Origin: an uncultured Lachnospiraceae bacterium
GTDB lineage: Bacteria; Bacillota; Clostridia; Lachnospirales; Lachnospiraceae
Direction of reading: 5' to 3'
DNA: 54,645 nucleotides
Assembly (NCBI GenBank): GCA_947626365.1
Contig: CANQRW010000016.1
Span: 1 to 54,645 of the forward strand
Shown here: positions 16,564 to 24,957 of the stretch, in pieces
How positions within the stretch are numbered: the first letter of the stretch is position 1
Layout of the letters: every line of letters starts with the position of its first letter
Translations under genes and position numbers: made by a program
The notes under the pieces: model-generated
What the model was told of the DNA's origin: nothing
Databases searched by the model: none
The model's input: only the letters and a program-made list of their open reading frames with translations

Positions 16564-17940
16564 GTGAGTGCTAAGGAGAAAGTATCCGCGAAGGATATGA
16601 CCACAGGAAATATTGCTCTTTTATTGATTCAGTTTGCTGTTCCGCTGATTATCGGCAATCTGTTCCAGATGATGTACAATACGGTGGATTCGCTGGTAGT
16701 AGGCAATTTTGTGGGAAAAGAGGCTCTGGCGGCCGTAGGCGCTACTACCATGATCGTCAACATGCTGGTATTCTTTTTCAATGGCGTATCCATAGGCGCC
16801 GGCGTGGTCATCAGTCGCTATTATGGAGCCAGGGATAATAACCGCCTGCATGTGGCGGTGGAGACAACGATCTTTATCACATTTGTGTGCGGGGTTCTGT
16901 TTACGATAATCGGAATCCTGATGGTGCATCCCATGCTTCTTTTTATGTCCACTCCGGACGACGTGATGGATGCGGCAACGGTTTATCTGAAGATTTATTT
17001 CGCGGGAATTATGGGGCTTCTGGTGTACAACATGGGAAGCGGAATCCTCCGGGCGGTGGGAGATACCCGGCGGCCTCTTCTGTTTCTGATTTTTACCAGT
17101 GTGGTCAATGCCGTTCTGGACCTTCTGTTTGTGATCGTGTTCCATGCCGGAATCGCAGGAGTGGCTTATGCGACGATCATTGCCCAGTTTATCTCGGCGG
17201 TGATGATCCTGGTGATTCTCACCAGGACGAAGGAAATCTACCGTCTGACCTGGAAGGATCTAAAGTGCGACGGAGCGATTTTGGGGCAGATTTTCATGAT
17301 TGGCCTGCCGGCGGGCATACAGTCCGTGATCACGGCATTTTCCAATGTGTTTGTCCAGTCTTACATCAACAGCTTCGGTTCCGCCTGTATGGCCGGATGG
17401 AGCTGTTACAATAAGCTGGATACCTTTATCATGCTTCCCATGCAGAGCATGGCTCAGGCTGCCACCACCTTTGTAGGGCAGAACGTCGGCGCCGGAAAGA
17501 ATGACCGGGTTAATAAGGGAACTGTGTATTCCATTGTGCTTACCGTTGGAATCACGGCGGTGATTGCCGTGCTTCTGTTTGTCTTTGCCTCAGCGGTCAC
17601 AAGCCTTTTTACCGGCGATGCGGAGGTTATCCGGTATGGGGCGCTGTTTTTGCAGACCAACGTCTTTTTCATGCTGTTTAACTGCGTCAACCACACGCTG
17701 GCAGGCGCCCTGCGCGGCCGTGGCGATTCCACCGGTCCTATGGTGATCATGCTGATGAACTTTGTGGCGGTGCGCCAGGCTTATCTGTTCATCATGACCC
17801 GCTTTATCAGCAACACGGAGCGTCTTGTAGGCTTCAGCTATCCGGTGGGCTGGACGGCCTGCTGTATTGTGGAAGTGACCTATTTCTACCTGCGCTGGGG
17901 CAGAAGGAAAAAACCTGCGGCGGAAAGACCCTTTGCCTGA
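16564..17940 (+). CDS. MATE-family efflux transporter
   Basis: 458 residues beginning with GTG at 16564. The N-terminal PLIIGNLFQMMYNTVDSLVV is typical of the NorM/DinF-like MATE family, and about 12 membrane segments follow. A second copy of the family core occurs after the mid-point (IGLPAGIQSVITAFSNVFV). It exports organic cations or drugs using a sodium or proton gradient. An AGAGAGGAC site lies upstream. The gene converges with the minus-strand CNNM gene. Confidence 0.9.
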   Translation: MSAKEKVSAKDMTTGNIALLLIQFAVPLIIGNLFQMMYNTVDSLVVGNFVGKEALAAVGATTMIVNMLVFFFNGVSIGAGVVISRYYGARDNNRLHVAVETTIFITFVCGVLFTIIGILMVHPMLLFMSTPDDVMDAATVYLKIYFAGIMGLLVYNMGSGILRAVGDTRRPLLFLIFTSVVNAVLDLLFVIVFHAGIAGVAYATIIAQFISAVMILVILTRTKEIYRLTWKDLKCDGAILGQIFMIGLPAGIQSVITAFSNVFVQSYINSFGSACMAGWSCYNKLDTFIMLPMQSMAQAATTFVGQNVGAGKNDRVNKGTVYSIVLTVGITAVIAVLLFVFASAVTSLFTGDAEVIRYGALFLQTNVFFMLFNCVNHTLAGALRGRGDSTGPMVIMLMNFVAVRQAYLFIMTRFISNTERLVGFSYPVGWTACCIVEVTYFYLRWGRRKKPAAERPFA

Positions 17941-17956
17941 GGGGCAGGCAGATACA

Positions 17957-17979
17957 AAGGCTGCAGCTATGTCAGCCTT
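17957..17979. terminator. Possible bidirectional terminator between MATE and CNNM genes
   Basis: A short inverted repeat, AAGGCTG/CAGCCTT, with a 9-base loop lies in the 31-base gap between convergent genes. It overlaps the stop codon of the minus-strand gene. The stem is only 7 bp and lacks a strong U-tract, so it is a weak call. Confidence 0.35.
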
Positions 17980-19267
17980 CCTTCTCCTCTGATACGGGGT
18001 GGACGGTGATCAGCGCTTTTCCCACCCGCAGATCGTCCATCTCCAGAACCTTTACGGTAATATTCTCATAGTCAAAATGGTCTCCCGCTTTGGGAAAGTC
18101 TCCGAACATCTCCAGGATCCAGCCGCCCGCGGTGACGGAATCCGTCTCGAAATTGTCTTCCTTCCATCCTGTCAGCTCAAGGAATTCGCTGATGGGAAGG
18201 TCTCCGTCAATCTCATACTCGTGTTCGCCCCGTTCTACGACTTCGCATTCTACTTCGTCGGTTTCATCCCAGATATCGCCTACGATCTGCTCCAGAACGT
18301 CCTCCATGGTTACCATGCCGATGGTGCTTCCGAACTCGTCGGTGACAATGGCGATATGGGTTTTGCGCTGCTGCATCATGGTCAGGATAGCCGGCAGCTT
18401 AGTAGTCTTGTATACGAAACACGGCTCGATCATCAGCTTTTTCAGATCCGGCTCCGGCTGATCCAGAAGGGCGCGGTAGTAATGGTTCAGGTAGAGGACG
18501 CCCAGAATGCGTTCCCGGCGTTCATCGTAGACCGGAAGGCGGGAGAAGGGGCTGTCCTCAATCTGCTGCCGCAGCTTTTCGGGCGGATCGTCAATCTCCA
18601 GGGCGGCCATATCTACCCGGGGAGTCATGATTTCCCTGGCGGAGATCTCTGCGAAATCCAAGGCGTTCTGCAGAAGCTCGGACTGATCCTCATCGATGAT
18701 CCCATTGTCTTCGGAGGTCTCAATGAGATCGATCAGTTCTTCCTCGGCCGCTTCGGCTTCTTCCTCTTCATCCAGAGTCTCGCCCTTCAGGGGCGCTGTG
18801 ATCAGATTAGCTGCGCCGCAGATGACCCAGGTGACGGGAGTCAGCACGGTCATCAGGAAACGCAGCGGCACGGCGGTCTTCAGCACAAAGGGCTGGGGAT
18901 TCCGTCTCGCTATGATTTTAGGCATGGTTTCTCCGAAGATCAGGACCAGCACGGTCAGCAGAATAGAGCCGGCGGTGGTGAACAGATCCTGGCGGGCGAT
19001 GGAAGCGCCGCTTCCCGCTATAAGCAGAGCCAGCAGCGTGGAGACGCTGGAGGCGGAAATATTGACCAGATTGTTGCCGATCAGGATGGCTGACAGAGCC
19101 CGGTCAAACCGGTCGCAGATATAGAGGGCCTGCTTGGCAAGGGAACTGTGGCTGGCCTCCAGCCTGGTCCGGTTCACGGCCGAATAGGCAATCTCCGACC
19201 CGGAAAAGAACGCGGAAAAGCACAGTAGGATCACGATGGAGATGCTGTAAAGAAGAATCGTTGTCAT
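17972..19267 (-). CDS. CNNM/CorC-family hemolysin-like membrane protein (second of tandem pair)
   Basis: 431 residues. An N-terminal DUF21/CNNM domain of about 170 residues with several membrane segments contains the family motif SGSEIAYSAVNRTRLE. Two CBS domains follow (about 190-330, including EIMTPRVDMAALE and IVTDEFGSTIGMVTMEDVLE), then a C-terminal CorC/HlyC domain. Members are implicated in Mg2+/Co2+ export or regulation. Its start overlaps the stop of the upstream paralogue by four bases (ATGA), so the pair is translationally coupled. The tandem arrangement suggests either a heteromer or divergence after duplication. Confidence 0.9.
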   Translation of the reverse strand: MTTILLYSISIVILLCFSAFFSGSEIAYSAVNRTRLEASHSSLAKQALYICDRFDRALSAILIGNNLVNISASSVSTLLALLIAGSGASIARQDLFTTAGSILLTVLVLIFGETMPKIIARRNPQPFVLKTAVPLRFLMTVLTPVTWVICGAANLITAPLKGETLDEEEEAEAAEEELIDLIETSEDNGIIDEDQSELLQNALDFAEISAREIMTPRVDMAALEIDDPPEKLRQQIEDSPFSRLPVYDERRERILGVLYLNHYYRALLDQPEPDLKKLMIEPCFVYKTTKLPAILTMMQQRKTHIAIVTDEFGSTIGMVTMEDVLEQIVGDIWDETDEVECEVVERGEHEYEIDGDLPISEFLELTGWKEDNFETDSVTAGGWILEMFGDFPKAGDHFDYENITVKVLEMDDLRVGKALITVHPVSEEKEG

Positions 19268-20526
19268 TGTGCTTTCGCCTCCTCTCTGTGAACCCGAAGG
19301 ACCAGAATGCGCCGTTTCTCCATCTTGAGAACGGTGATCTTCAGATCCTGGAACATGAAGCTGTCCCCCTGACGGGGAATATTGTCAAATGCGGCGTAAG
19401 CCAGGCTTACCATGTTCTTGTGGGCCACCTGGTCTTTGTCGTAATCTTCATAGCCCATTCGGTCAAAACAGTCGTCTATGCTCATGGATGCGTCTACATC
19501 CCAGGTGCAGTCGTCCACCTGGACGAAGCTTTCCACCACCTCATCATCCTCATCCCAGATATCTCCTACCAGTTCTTCCAGCATATCTTCCATGGTGACG
19601 ATGCCCTCCATGCCGCCGTAATCGTCGGTGACGATAGCCATGGAAGCTTTCTGACGGTTCATGGCCGGCAGAAGATCCGCCACCTGGATACTGCCGTGGA
19701 CGAAGAAAGGCGGATCCATAATCTTAAGGATATCCGTCTGCCGGCCTTCTTTTATGTAGGCTTTTACATATTTGCGGCAGGACAGAACGCCTACGACATT
19801 GTCAATGGAATCGTGATAGACCGGCATTCTGGAATGGCGGACGGAACGGATATGGTTCAGGATATCTTCCACACTGTCGCTGTCGTCTATGGCTTCCACG
19901 TCCATTCGCACAGTGAGAATGTCGTCTACCGTATGGTCGCCGAAGCTTAAAGCAGACTGCACCAGTTCGCCTTTTTCCGCTTCCAGCCCGCCTTCTTCCG
20001 CGATATTTTCCACCATATCATAGAATTCATCTTCTGTCACGGTGCCGCTGCCGCCGCCGATCAGATTGGCGGCCAAATTGCCGAGAGCAGTCAGCAGAAG
20101 AGAGAAGGGCGTGCAGATACGCATGATCAGGATAAGGGACCCTGCAATGGACTGGGAAAAATGTTCGGAATATTTCTTGGCGATGCTTTTGGGAAGCAGC
20201 TCTGCAAAAAAGAACACAATAACCGTAAGCACAAGCGTAGTGGCGGCCACGGCATTCGTGCCCCACATCCGGGTTGCCAAAACAGTAGCGATGGAGGAGG
20301 AGAGAATATGTGAAAGGTTATTGCCAATGAGGATGGTGGACAGGGCCTGGTCGAAATGATCCAGGATATACTGGACATTCTTCGCCCCGCGGTCGCCCTT
20401 GTCCGCCAGAAGACGGATACGGATTTTATTGACTGAGCTGAGGGCAATCTCGCTGGAAGCGAAATACGCGCCCATAATCAACAACACAACAATCAGGAAT
20501 AGGGATATCCAACTGTCCCCGTCCAT
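19264..20526 (-). CDS. CNNM/CorC-family hemolysin-like membrane protein (first of tandem pair)
   Basis: 420 residues with the same order of parts: a CNNM membrane domain (YFASSEIALSSVNKIRIRLL, then FFFAELLPKSIAKKYSE), two CBS domains (TVRMDVEAIDDSD and IVTDDYGGMEGIVTMEDMLE) and a CorC_HlyC tail. It is a paralogue of the following gene, with which it forms an operon. Divalent cation transport or homeostasis is the known family role. Relative to its partner it has Asp-Asp rather than Asp-Glu before the second CBS turn. The promoter is at 20567-20595. Confidence 0.9.
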   Translation of the reverse strand: MDGDSWISLFLIVVLLIMGAYFASSEIALSSVNKIRIRLLADKGDRGAKNVQYILDHFDQALSTILIGNNLSHILSSSIATVLATRMWGTNAVAATTLVLTVIVFFFAELLPKSIAKKYSEHFSQSIAGSLILIMRICTPFSLLLTALGNLAANLIGGGSGTVTEDEFYDMVENIAEEGGLEAEKGELVQSALSFGDHTVDDILTVRMDVEAIDDSDSVEDILNHIRSVRHSRMPVYHDSIDNVVGVLSCRKYVKAYIKEGRQTDILKIMDPPFFVHGSIQVADLLPAMNRQKASMAIVTDDYGGMEGIVTMEDMLEELVGDIWDEDDEVVESFVQVDDCTWDVDASMSIDDCFDRMGYEDYDKDQVAHKNMVSLAYAAFDNIPRQGDSFMFQDLKITVLKMEKRRILVLRVHREEAKAQ

Positions 20527-20566
20527 TAAAAAATCACCTTGCCTTTCTTAAGATAAAGATGCTATT

Positions 20567-20595
20567 ATTATACTGAAAAAAAGGGAGATTGTCAA
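20567..20595 (-). promoter_or_regulatory. Sigma-A promoter of the CNNM pair
   Basis: On the minus strand TTGACA (20595-20590) and TATAAT (20572-20567) are both perfect consensus, spaced by 17 bases and 40 bases from the start codon. Between this promoter and the divergent gene at 20714 there is a short AAGGTC/GACCTT inverted repeat (about 20629-20650) of unknown meaning. Confidence 0.85.
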
Positions 20596-20713
20596 TTATC
20601 CCTGACCAATCTGCAAATAAGGTCCTTAAAAAAATGTCATAAAGACCTTTAAAAGCCGCGGGCGGGATAGTAAAATAGGATTCAGATATGAAAATGTAAA
20701 AGGAGGGTTCGTT

Positions 20714-22135
20714 ATGTTAGTAAACACAAAGGCAAGAGTTGGCGTGTTCTCTATCGCCCTGGGAGCGTATCTCCCGCAGTTCCCGTCGCTGGTGCCGGAG
20801 TTTGAGGCCCAGTATGAGGCGTTTAAGAAAATGATTCCCGACACGGTGGAGCTTATCGACGGCGGCCTCGTTACCACCAAGGAGCTGTCCATGGCGGCCG
20901 GGGACAAGTTCCGCGCGGCGGATGTGGATCTGGTGATCCTGCAGCTTCTTACCTATGCTACATCTTATAACATGCTGCCGGCTGTCCGTGATCTGAATGT
21001 GCCGGTGGTTCTGGTCAACCTTCAGAAGAAGAAAGCTCCTGATTATGAGAATACCGACACGGCCACCTGGCTGGGCGAGCTGTACGCCTGCGGCGCCGTG
21101 GGAGAGATGGTAGCGGATCTGGAGCGGGCAGGGAAGCGCCATGCGGTCATCACCGGCGTGGTGGAAGGCGGAGACGCCCAGGCCCAGGCGGAGATTGAGG
21201 ACTGGTGCCGCGCGGCTCAGGTGCGCCGCCGTTTCCGTGATACCAACCTGGCTCAGATCGGGCGCCCCTATCCGGGCATGATGGATCTGTATATTGATGA
21301 GACCAATCTTTACCACAGGATGTTCCTTTATACCAAACAGTTTGACTGGGAGAAAATGTGGGCGATTGCCGACAATGTCACCGACGAGGACGCCATCCGC
21401 GCCAAGGCCCAGGATATTCTGGACACCTTCGACATCGAGGGCGGCGGCACCATTGAGAAGGTCTGGGATATGGCCAGATATGTGGTAGCCTTCGAGCAGT
21501 GGGTGAAGGATGAGCAGCTGGCCTTCGTGGCTTCCCACTATGACGGGTTTGCCCAGGGCGTGGCAGGCAAGCTGGACAGCATGCTGATTCCCGCTTTCTC
21601 CATGCTGATCAAGCAGGGAACCGCCTGCGCCGTAGAAGGCGACATCAAGGTGGCTATGGCTATGAGTATCCTTAAGACTATCTCCGGCACCGGCCAGCTG
21701 TCTGAGATGTACTCCATTGATTTCAACGAGGACATCTGCATTATCGGTCATTCCGGTTCCGGCGACGCCGATATTTCCCAGGCGAAGAAGCCGACCATGA
21801 AGATCGTCCCCGTGTTCCACGGCAAGACCGGCGGCGGCTATCTGACTCAGTTCTATCCGCCTACAGGCCCGGTTACGTATCTGGGCATCACCCAGGACAA
21901 GGACGGACACTTCAAATTCGTGGTGGCGGAGGGCGTCAACGAGCCCGGCCCCATCTTCACCTTTGGCGATACCAATATGAGAACCCGCTTTACCTGCGGC
22001 GCCAGGGAGTTCTGCAACCGCTGGAGTGAGGCAGGCCCCACACATCATATGGCGGCAGCTGTGGGAAGACATATCGATACCATATTGAAGGTGTCAAAGA
22101 TTTTTGATGTGCCGGTAGATATTATTACGAGATAA
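20714..22135 (+). CDS. L-arabinose/L-fucose isomerase-family protein
   Basis: 473 residues, AraA-like in organisation but shorter than AraA (about 500). An AGGAGGG site precedes the ATG. The N-terminus is VGVFSIALGAYLPQFPSL. The segment CAVEGDIKVAMAM carries a Glu in the position of the first catalytic Glu of AraA. DFNEDICIIGHSG carries the second Glu and a His, and a C-terminal AVGRHID supplies the last His, so the metal-binding set appears complete. It should interconvert an aldose and a ketose. The true sugar is uncertain, because many family members of this divergent type are uncharacterised. It is a single-gene transcript ended by the hairpin at 22160-22238. Confidence 0.75.
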   Translation: MLVNTKARVGVFSIALGAYLPQFPSLVPEFEAQYEAFKKMIPDTVELIDGGLVTTKELSMAAGDKFRAADVDLVILQLLTYATSYNMLPAVRDLNVPVVLVNLQKKKAPDYENTDTATWLGELYACGAVGEMVADLERAGKRHAVITGVVEGGDAQAQAEIEDWCRAAQVRRRFRDTNLAQIGRPYPGMMDLYIDETNLYHRMFLYTKQFDWEKMWAIADNVTDEDAIRAKAQDILDTFDIEGGGTIEKVWDMARYVVAFEQWVKDEQLAFVASHYDGFAQGVAGKLDSMLIPAFSMLIKQGTACAVEGDIKVAMAMSILKTISGTGQLSEMYSIDFNEDICIIGHSGSGDADISQAKKPTMKIVPVFHGKTGGGYLTQFYPPTGPVTYLGITQDKDGHFKFVVAEGVNEPGPIFTFGDTNMRTRFTCGAREFCNRWSEAGPTHHMAAAVGRHIDTILKVSKIFDVPVDIITR

Positions 22136-22159
22136 GAGCAGGTATGTAAAATATAAGAG

Positions 22160-22238
22160 CCCGGGCGGAGAGGCTGTCGCAGAAATCTTACAGTGAAATG
22201 TTCACTGCAGCGATACTGTAACGTCCCCTTCGCCCGGG
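22160..22238 (+). terminator. Nested-hairpin terminator after the isomerase gene
   Basis: CCCGGGCG (22160-22167) pairs with CGCCCGGG (22231-22238), followed by TATTTTATT. Inside the long loop lies a second hairpin, CAGTGAA/TTCACTG (22191-22207). The U-tract suggests termination. The nested form could also be a regulated structure. Confidence 0.6.
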
Positions 22239-22243
22239 TATTT

Positions 22244-22335
22244 TATTGCGTCAGTATACAAAAAACGCGCCAGCGATACTCTTTTTGTATTACGTCAGTA
22301 TACAAATAAAGCGCCAGTGACGCGTTTTTTGTATT
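22244..22335. repeat. Loop-conserved hairpin repeat, locus 1 (two units)
   Basis: Two hairpin units are joined by the linker TATTACGTCAGTATACAAA. The first unit has loop CCAGCGA (22270-22276) and a degenerate right arm. The second has loop CCAGTGA (22314-22320) and the arm CGCGTTTTTTGT. The same units recur at 26932-27004 and, inverted, at 54469-54495. The oligo-A/oligo-T flanks would terminate transcription in both directions between the isomerase gene and the convergent beta-helix gene. Confidence 0.75.
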
Positions 22336-22355
22336 GAGGTCTGGGAAAGGGCGGC

Positions 22356-24239
22356 CTACCACAGAGATTTTTGCCGAAAGGCGGCAAAGAGTCCGACAAG
22401 CAGAAGCAGCGCCGATATGCCGGTCAGGGCCAGGGCCATCGGAGTGACAGTGAAGGTGTCGGCAGTCTGTGCGTCGTCAAATGCTTCCCGGCGCCCCTGC
22501 CATTGGCCTCGGCCGCCTCTGTCGAAGCGCTGGGCGCCCGGGTCCCCAGCATCAGGATTTTCGGCAGCGGGGCGTTCGTCTGGGAATGTGCCTCTGTCGA
22601 AGCGTTGGGCGCCCGGGTCCCCAGCATCAGGATTCCAGGCGGCGGGACGTTCCTCTGGGAATGCGCCTCTGTCGAAGCGTTGGGCGCCAGAGTCCTGGGT
22701 GCCTGAGTCCCCGGCGTCAGGATTTTCGGCGGCGGGGCGTTCCTCTGGGAATGCGCCTCTGTCGAAGCGTTGGGCGCCGGAGTTTCCAGCGTCCGAATTC
22801 CCGGCGTCAGGATTTTCGGCGGCGGGGCGCTCCTGCGGAAAGCCGCCTCTGCCGGGGCCGCCCATGCCTTTCATCCGCCCGCCGCCGAAGGCGGCGGAGA
22901 CCGATGAATTGTCTACGGTAAGTTCGGTTTCTGTGTCGCCGATGGTAAGGGTGCAGGTATCCCCCAGGTTCAGATCAGGCGTGCTGAGGATCAGAAGGGA
23001 GAAGCCGCAGGGCAGGGTGTCTGAGATCAGCGTGTCTCCGGCTTCATTTGTCAGGGTTACCGCTGTACCGTCGGAGACGGCGGCTTCGGGGGTATGCATG
23101 ATAAAGCACTGCTCGGAGGTGGAGTCGAAGCCTTCGGCCATGGCGCTTCCGCCGGCGGCAATCAAGGTTCCTCCGCTGATCCGGCATACGCCTCCGCTTT
23201 CCGTGCCGCAGTCCAGGGCGCAGTTTCCGCCGGTGCCGCTGACACTGATGAAAATGGTGCCGCCGCTGATATCGATGCTGCCGTTGGAGTCAAGTCCGTC
23301 GGCATCCCTGCCGGCGGGATTCACGATGCGGATATCGCCGCCTGTGATGGAGATGAAGGCATCGCTTCCGTAACCGTTGGCGTTGATTCCATCGTCGGTG
23401 GGAGCGATATCCACGGTGCCGCCTGCGATGGTAACGTTGTATGCCTCCATTCCCTCGTAGCAGGATGGGATGGAGACGCTGCCGGATTCCATATAGATAT
23501 ATCCGGTGTTTTCATCGTTGGATACGGTGATTCCATCGTCGCCGGCTGTGATCGTGATGTCCGCATCGGCGATTCGTGCGCTGTCATTGGCATGGATTCC
23601 GTCCTGGACAGCCTCCAGAGATATGGTCCCGCCGGTAATCACCAGATCGTCGTTGCAGACGACGGCATGCCGGTATCCGGAGGTCACCTCCAGAGAGCCG
23701 CTTCCGTTGATGGTCAGATCGTCCCGGGAATAGACTGCGCCGTCGATACCGGAGGAGACGGCTTCCTGAGAAAATTCGGATCCGGAGGAAATCGTGTTAT
23801 AGGAACTTTCCGGAAGGGTCAGGAACACTTTTTCGGCCTGTTCCACCAGGATGGCCGCTGTGTCCTCGCTGTGGATATCCACGCCGTCCAGCCGGATCCA
23901 GATTTTGTCGTCACCGTCCGCATCAACGATCAGGCTGCCGTCAGTCAGGCTGCCGGACACAATGTATTTGCCGGCATACCGGATATAGACGCTGCCGCCG
24001 TTTGCGTAAGCCCCGCTGCCGTCGATATCGGCGCCGTCTCCGGTCAGGCGGATCTGTGTGACATCGGAATCTGCCCAGTCCGTAAGCCGGTCGTTGGCCG
24101 TGAACTGTCCGTCTGCGGAATCTCCGTCAGTCATAACCGCAATGCCGATGGATTGGCCGTTCATGAACAGAAGAGTAAGAATGAGCGTACACAATACCGC
24201 GATGATGCAGATCAGTTGGATATGTTTGCTGCCGGACAT
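22356..24239 (-). CDS. Secreted/anchored beta-helix carbohydrate-binding protein (Cthe_2159-like) with tandem Pro-rich repeats
   Basis: 627 residues. An N-terminal signal/anchor segment (about 8-30) is followed by a long stretch of short beta repeats rich in DGI, GGT and NGSGSL (about 60-450), as in the Cthe_2159 family of calcium- and polygalacturonate-binding beta-helix proteins. After that come Gly-rich RMKGMGGPGRGG and four copies of a GAQRFDRGxFPxERPAA unit (about 480-590). A C-terminal membrane segment (about 597-618) has a basic end. It should sit on the outer face of the membrane. It is the last gene of a three-gene operon with VTC and DUF4956 genes, five bases after the latter. CotH, often found with this set, is absent here. 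Confidence 0.8.
   Translation of the reverse strand: MSGSKHIQLICIIAVLCTLILTLLFMNGQSIGIAVMTDGDSADGQFTANDRLTDWADSDVTQIRLTGDGADIDGSGAYANGGSVYIRYAGKYIVSGSLTDGSLIVDADGDDKIWIRLDGVDIHSEDTAAILVEQAEKVFLTLPESSYNTISSGSEFSQEAVSSGIDGAVYSRDDLTINGSGSLEVTSGYRHAVVCNDDLVITGGTISLEAVQDGIHANDSARIADADITITAGDDGITVSNDENTGYIYMESGSVSIPSCYEGMEAYNVTIAGGTVDIAPTDDGINANGYGSDAFISITGGDIRIVNPAGRDADGLDSNGSIDISGGTIFISVSGTGGNCALDCGTESGGVCRISGGTLIAAGGSAMAEGFDSTSEQCFIMHTPEAAVSDGTAVTLTNEAGDTLISDTLPCGFSLLILSTPDLNLGDTCTLTIGDTETELTVDNSSVSAAFGGGRMKGMGGPGRGGFPQERPAAENPDAGNSDAGNSGAQRFDRGAFPEERPAAENPDAGDSGTQDSGAQRFDRGAFPEERPAAWNPDAGDPGAQRFDRGTFPDERPAAENPDAGDPGAQRFDRGGRGQWQGRREAFDDAQTADTFTVTPMALALTGISALLLLVGLFAAFRQKSLW
22516..22830 (-). 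repeat. 75-bp in-frame tandem repeat in the beta-helix gene
   Basis: Four copies begin at 22516, 22591, 22666 and 22756 (anchored on CCTCTGTCGAAGCG on the plus strand). The spacings are 75, 75 and 90 bases, the last being 75 plus a 15-base insertion. All are multiples of three, so the 25-residue unit is kept in frame. It forms the stalk between the beta-helix and the C-terminal membrane anchor. Confidence 0.9.
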
Positions 24240-24243
24240 GACA

Positions 24244-24915
24244 TCACCCCATATAATCGCCGTTGTAGCTGACTAAAACGGCGCTGGTTACGCCATTCAT
24301 GTCGGCCAGTGTATTGATAAAGTCCGTGTCGCCGTCCTTCAGCCGTACATCGAAGTTCACTTCGATCAGGCCTTTTTGGGCGGTTTTGCTTTTGACGGCG
24401 GCGTACCGTGTCGTCTGCTTTATGTATTCTGCCGCTGTCTGCTCGCTTTCGCGGCCGTCGCATTGGAGAACCAGAATGTACGGATTGCTGTGGGGTTTCC
24501 GGTTGACGAAGACCAGGAGGATGATGCCGATTATGACGCTTCCGATGACGGCCAGCGGGATCAGTCCTGCCGCCAGCACAATGCCTGCCGCGATGGACCA
24601 GAAAAGGAAAGCGATATCCAATGGCTCTTTGATGGCGGTGCGGAAGCGGACGATGGAAAGGGCGCCGACCATACCGAGGGACAGCACCACATTGCTGGTG
24701 ACGGCCAGGATCACCAGGGTTGTGATCATGGTGAGAGCGATCAGGGTCACGCCGAAGCTGGAAGAGTACATGACGCCCTGATAGGTCTTCTGATAGACGA
24801 AAAAGATCAGCATGCCCAGGCCAAAGGCCAGGAGAAGGGCAAGAAGCATGTCAAAGGGGCTGATAGCGGTTACATTTTCCAGAAAACTGGATTTGAAGAT
24901 GTCGTTGAATGTCAT
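24244..24915 (-). CDS. DUF4956 membrane protein
   Basis: 223 residues. Four hydrophobic segments occupy the first 140 residues (around 23-40, 53-72, 78-92 and 110-138). The conserved GMVGALSIVRFRTAIKEPLD is the DUF4956 hallmark. A cytoplasmic domain of about 80 residues follows, ending in VLVSYNGDYMG. The family is regularly found beside VTC polyphosphate-polymerase-like genes, as here. No molecular function is established. It lies between the VTC gene and the beta-helix gene on the same strand, with gaps of 42 and 4 bases. Confidence 0.85.
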   Translation of the reverse strand: MTFNDIFKSSFLENVTAISPFDMLLALLLAFGLGMLIFFVYQKTYQGVMYSSSFGVTLIALTMITTLVILAVTSNVVLSLGMVGALSIVRFRTAIKEPLDIAFLFWSIAAGIVLAAGLIPLAVIGSVIIGIILLVFVNRKPHSNPYILVLQCDGRESEQTAAEYIKQTTRYAAVKSKTAQKGLIEVNFDVRLKDGDTDFINTLADMNGVTSAVLVSYNGDYMG

Positions 24916-24957
24916 GGTGAGGATATCCTTTCTTTTGGTTTGTATGAAGGTATGCCG

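Noticed and set aside
20717-22072. A 451-codon open frame on the minus strand opposite the isomerase gene
   Set aside because: It is a shadow of a GC-rich coding gene. It has no ribosome binding site or recognisable domain, and the plus-strand protein has clear family motifs.
23094-24272. A long plus-strand frame opposite the beta-helix gene
   Set aside because: The Asp/Gly repeats of the real protein give an open complement. There is no start signal and no homology.
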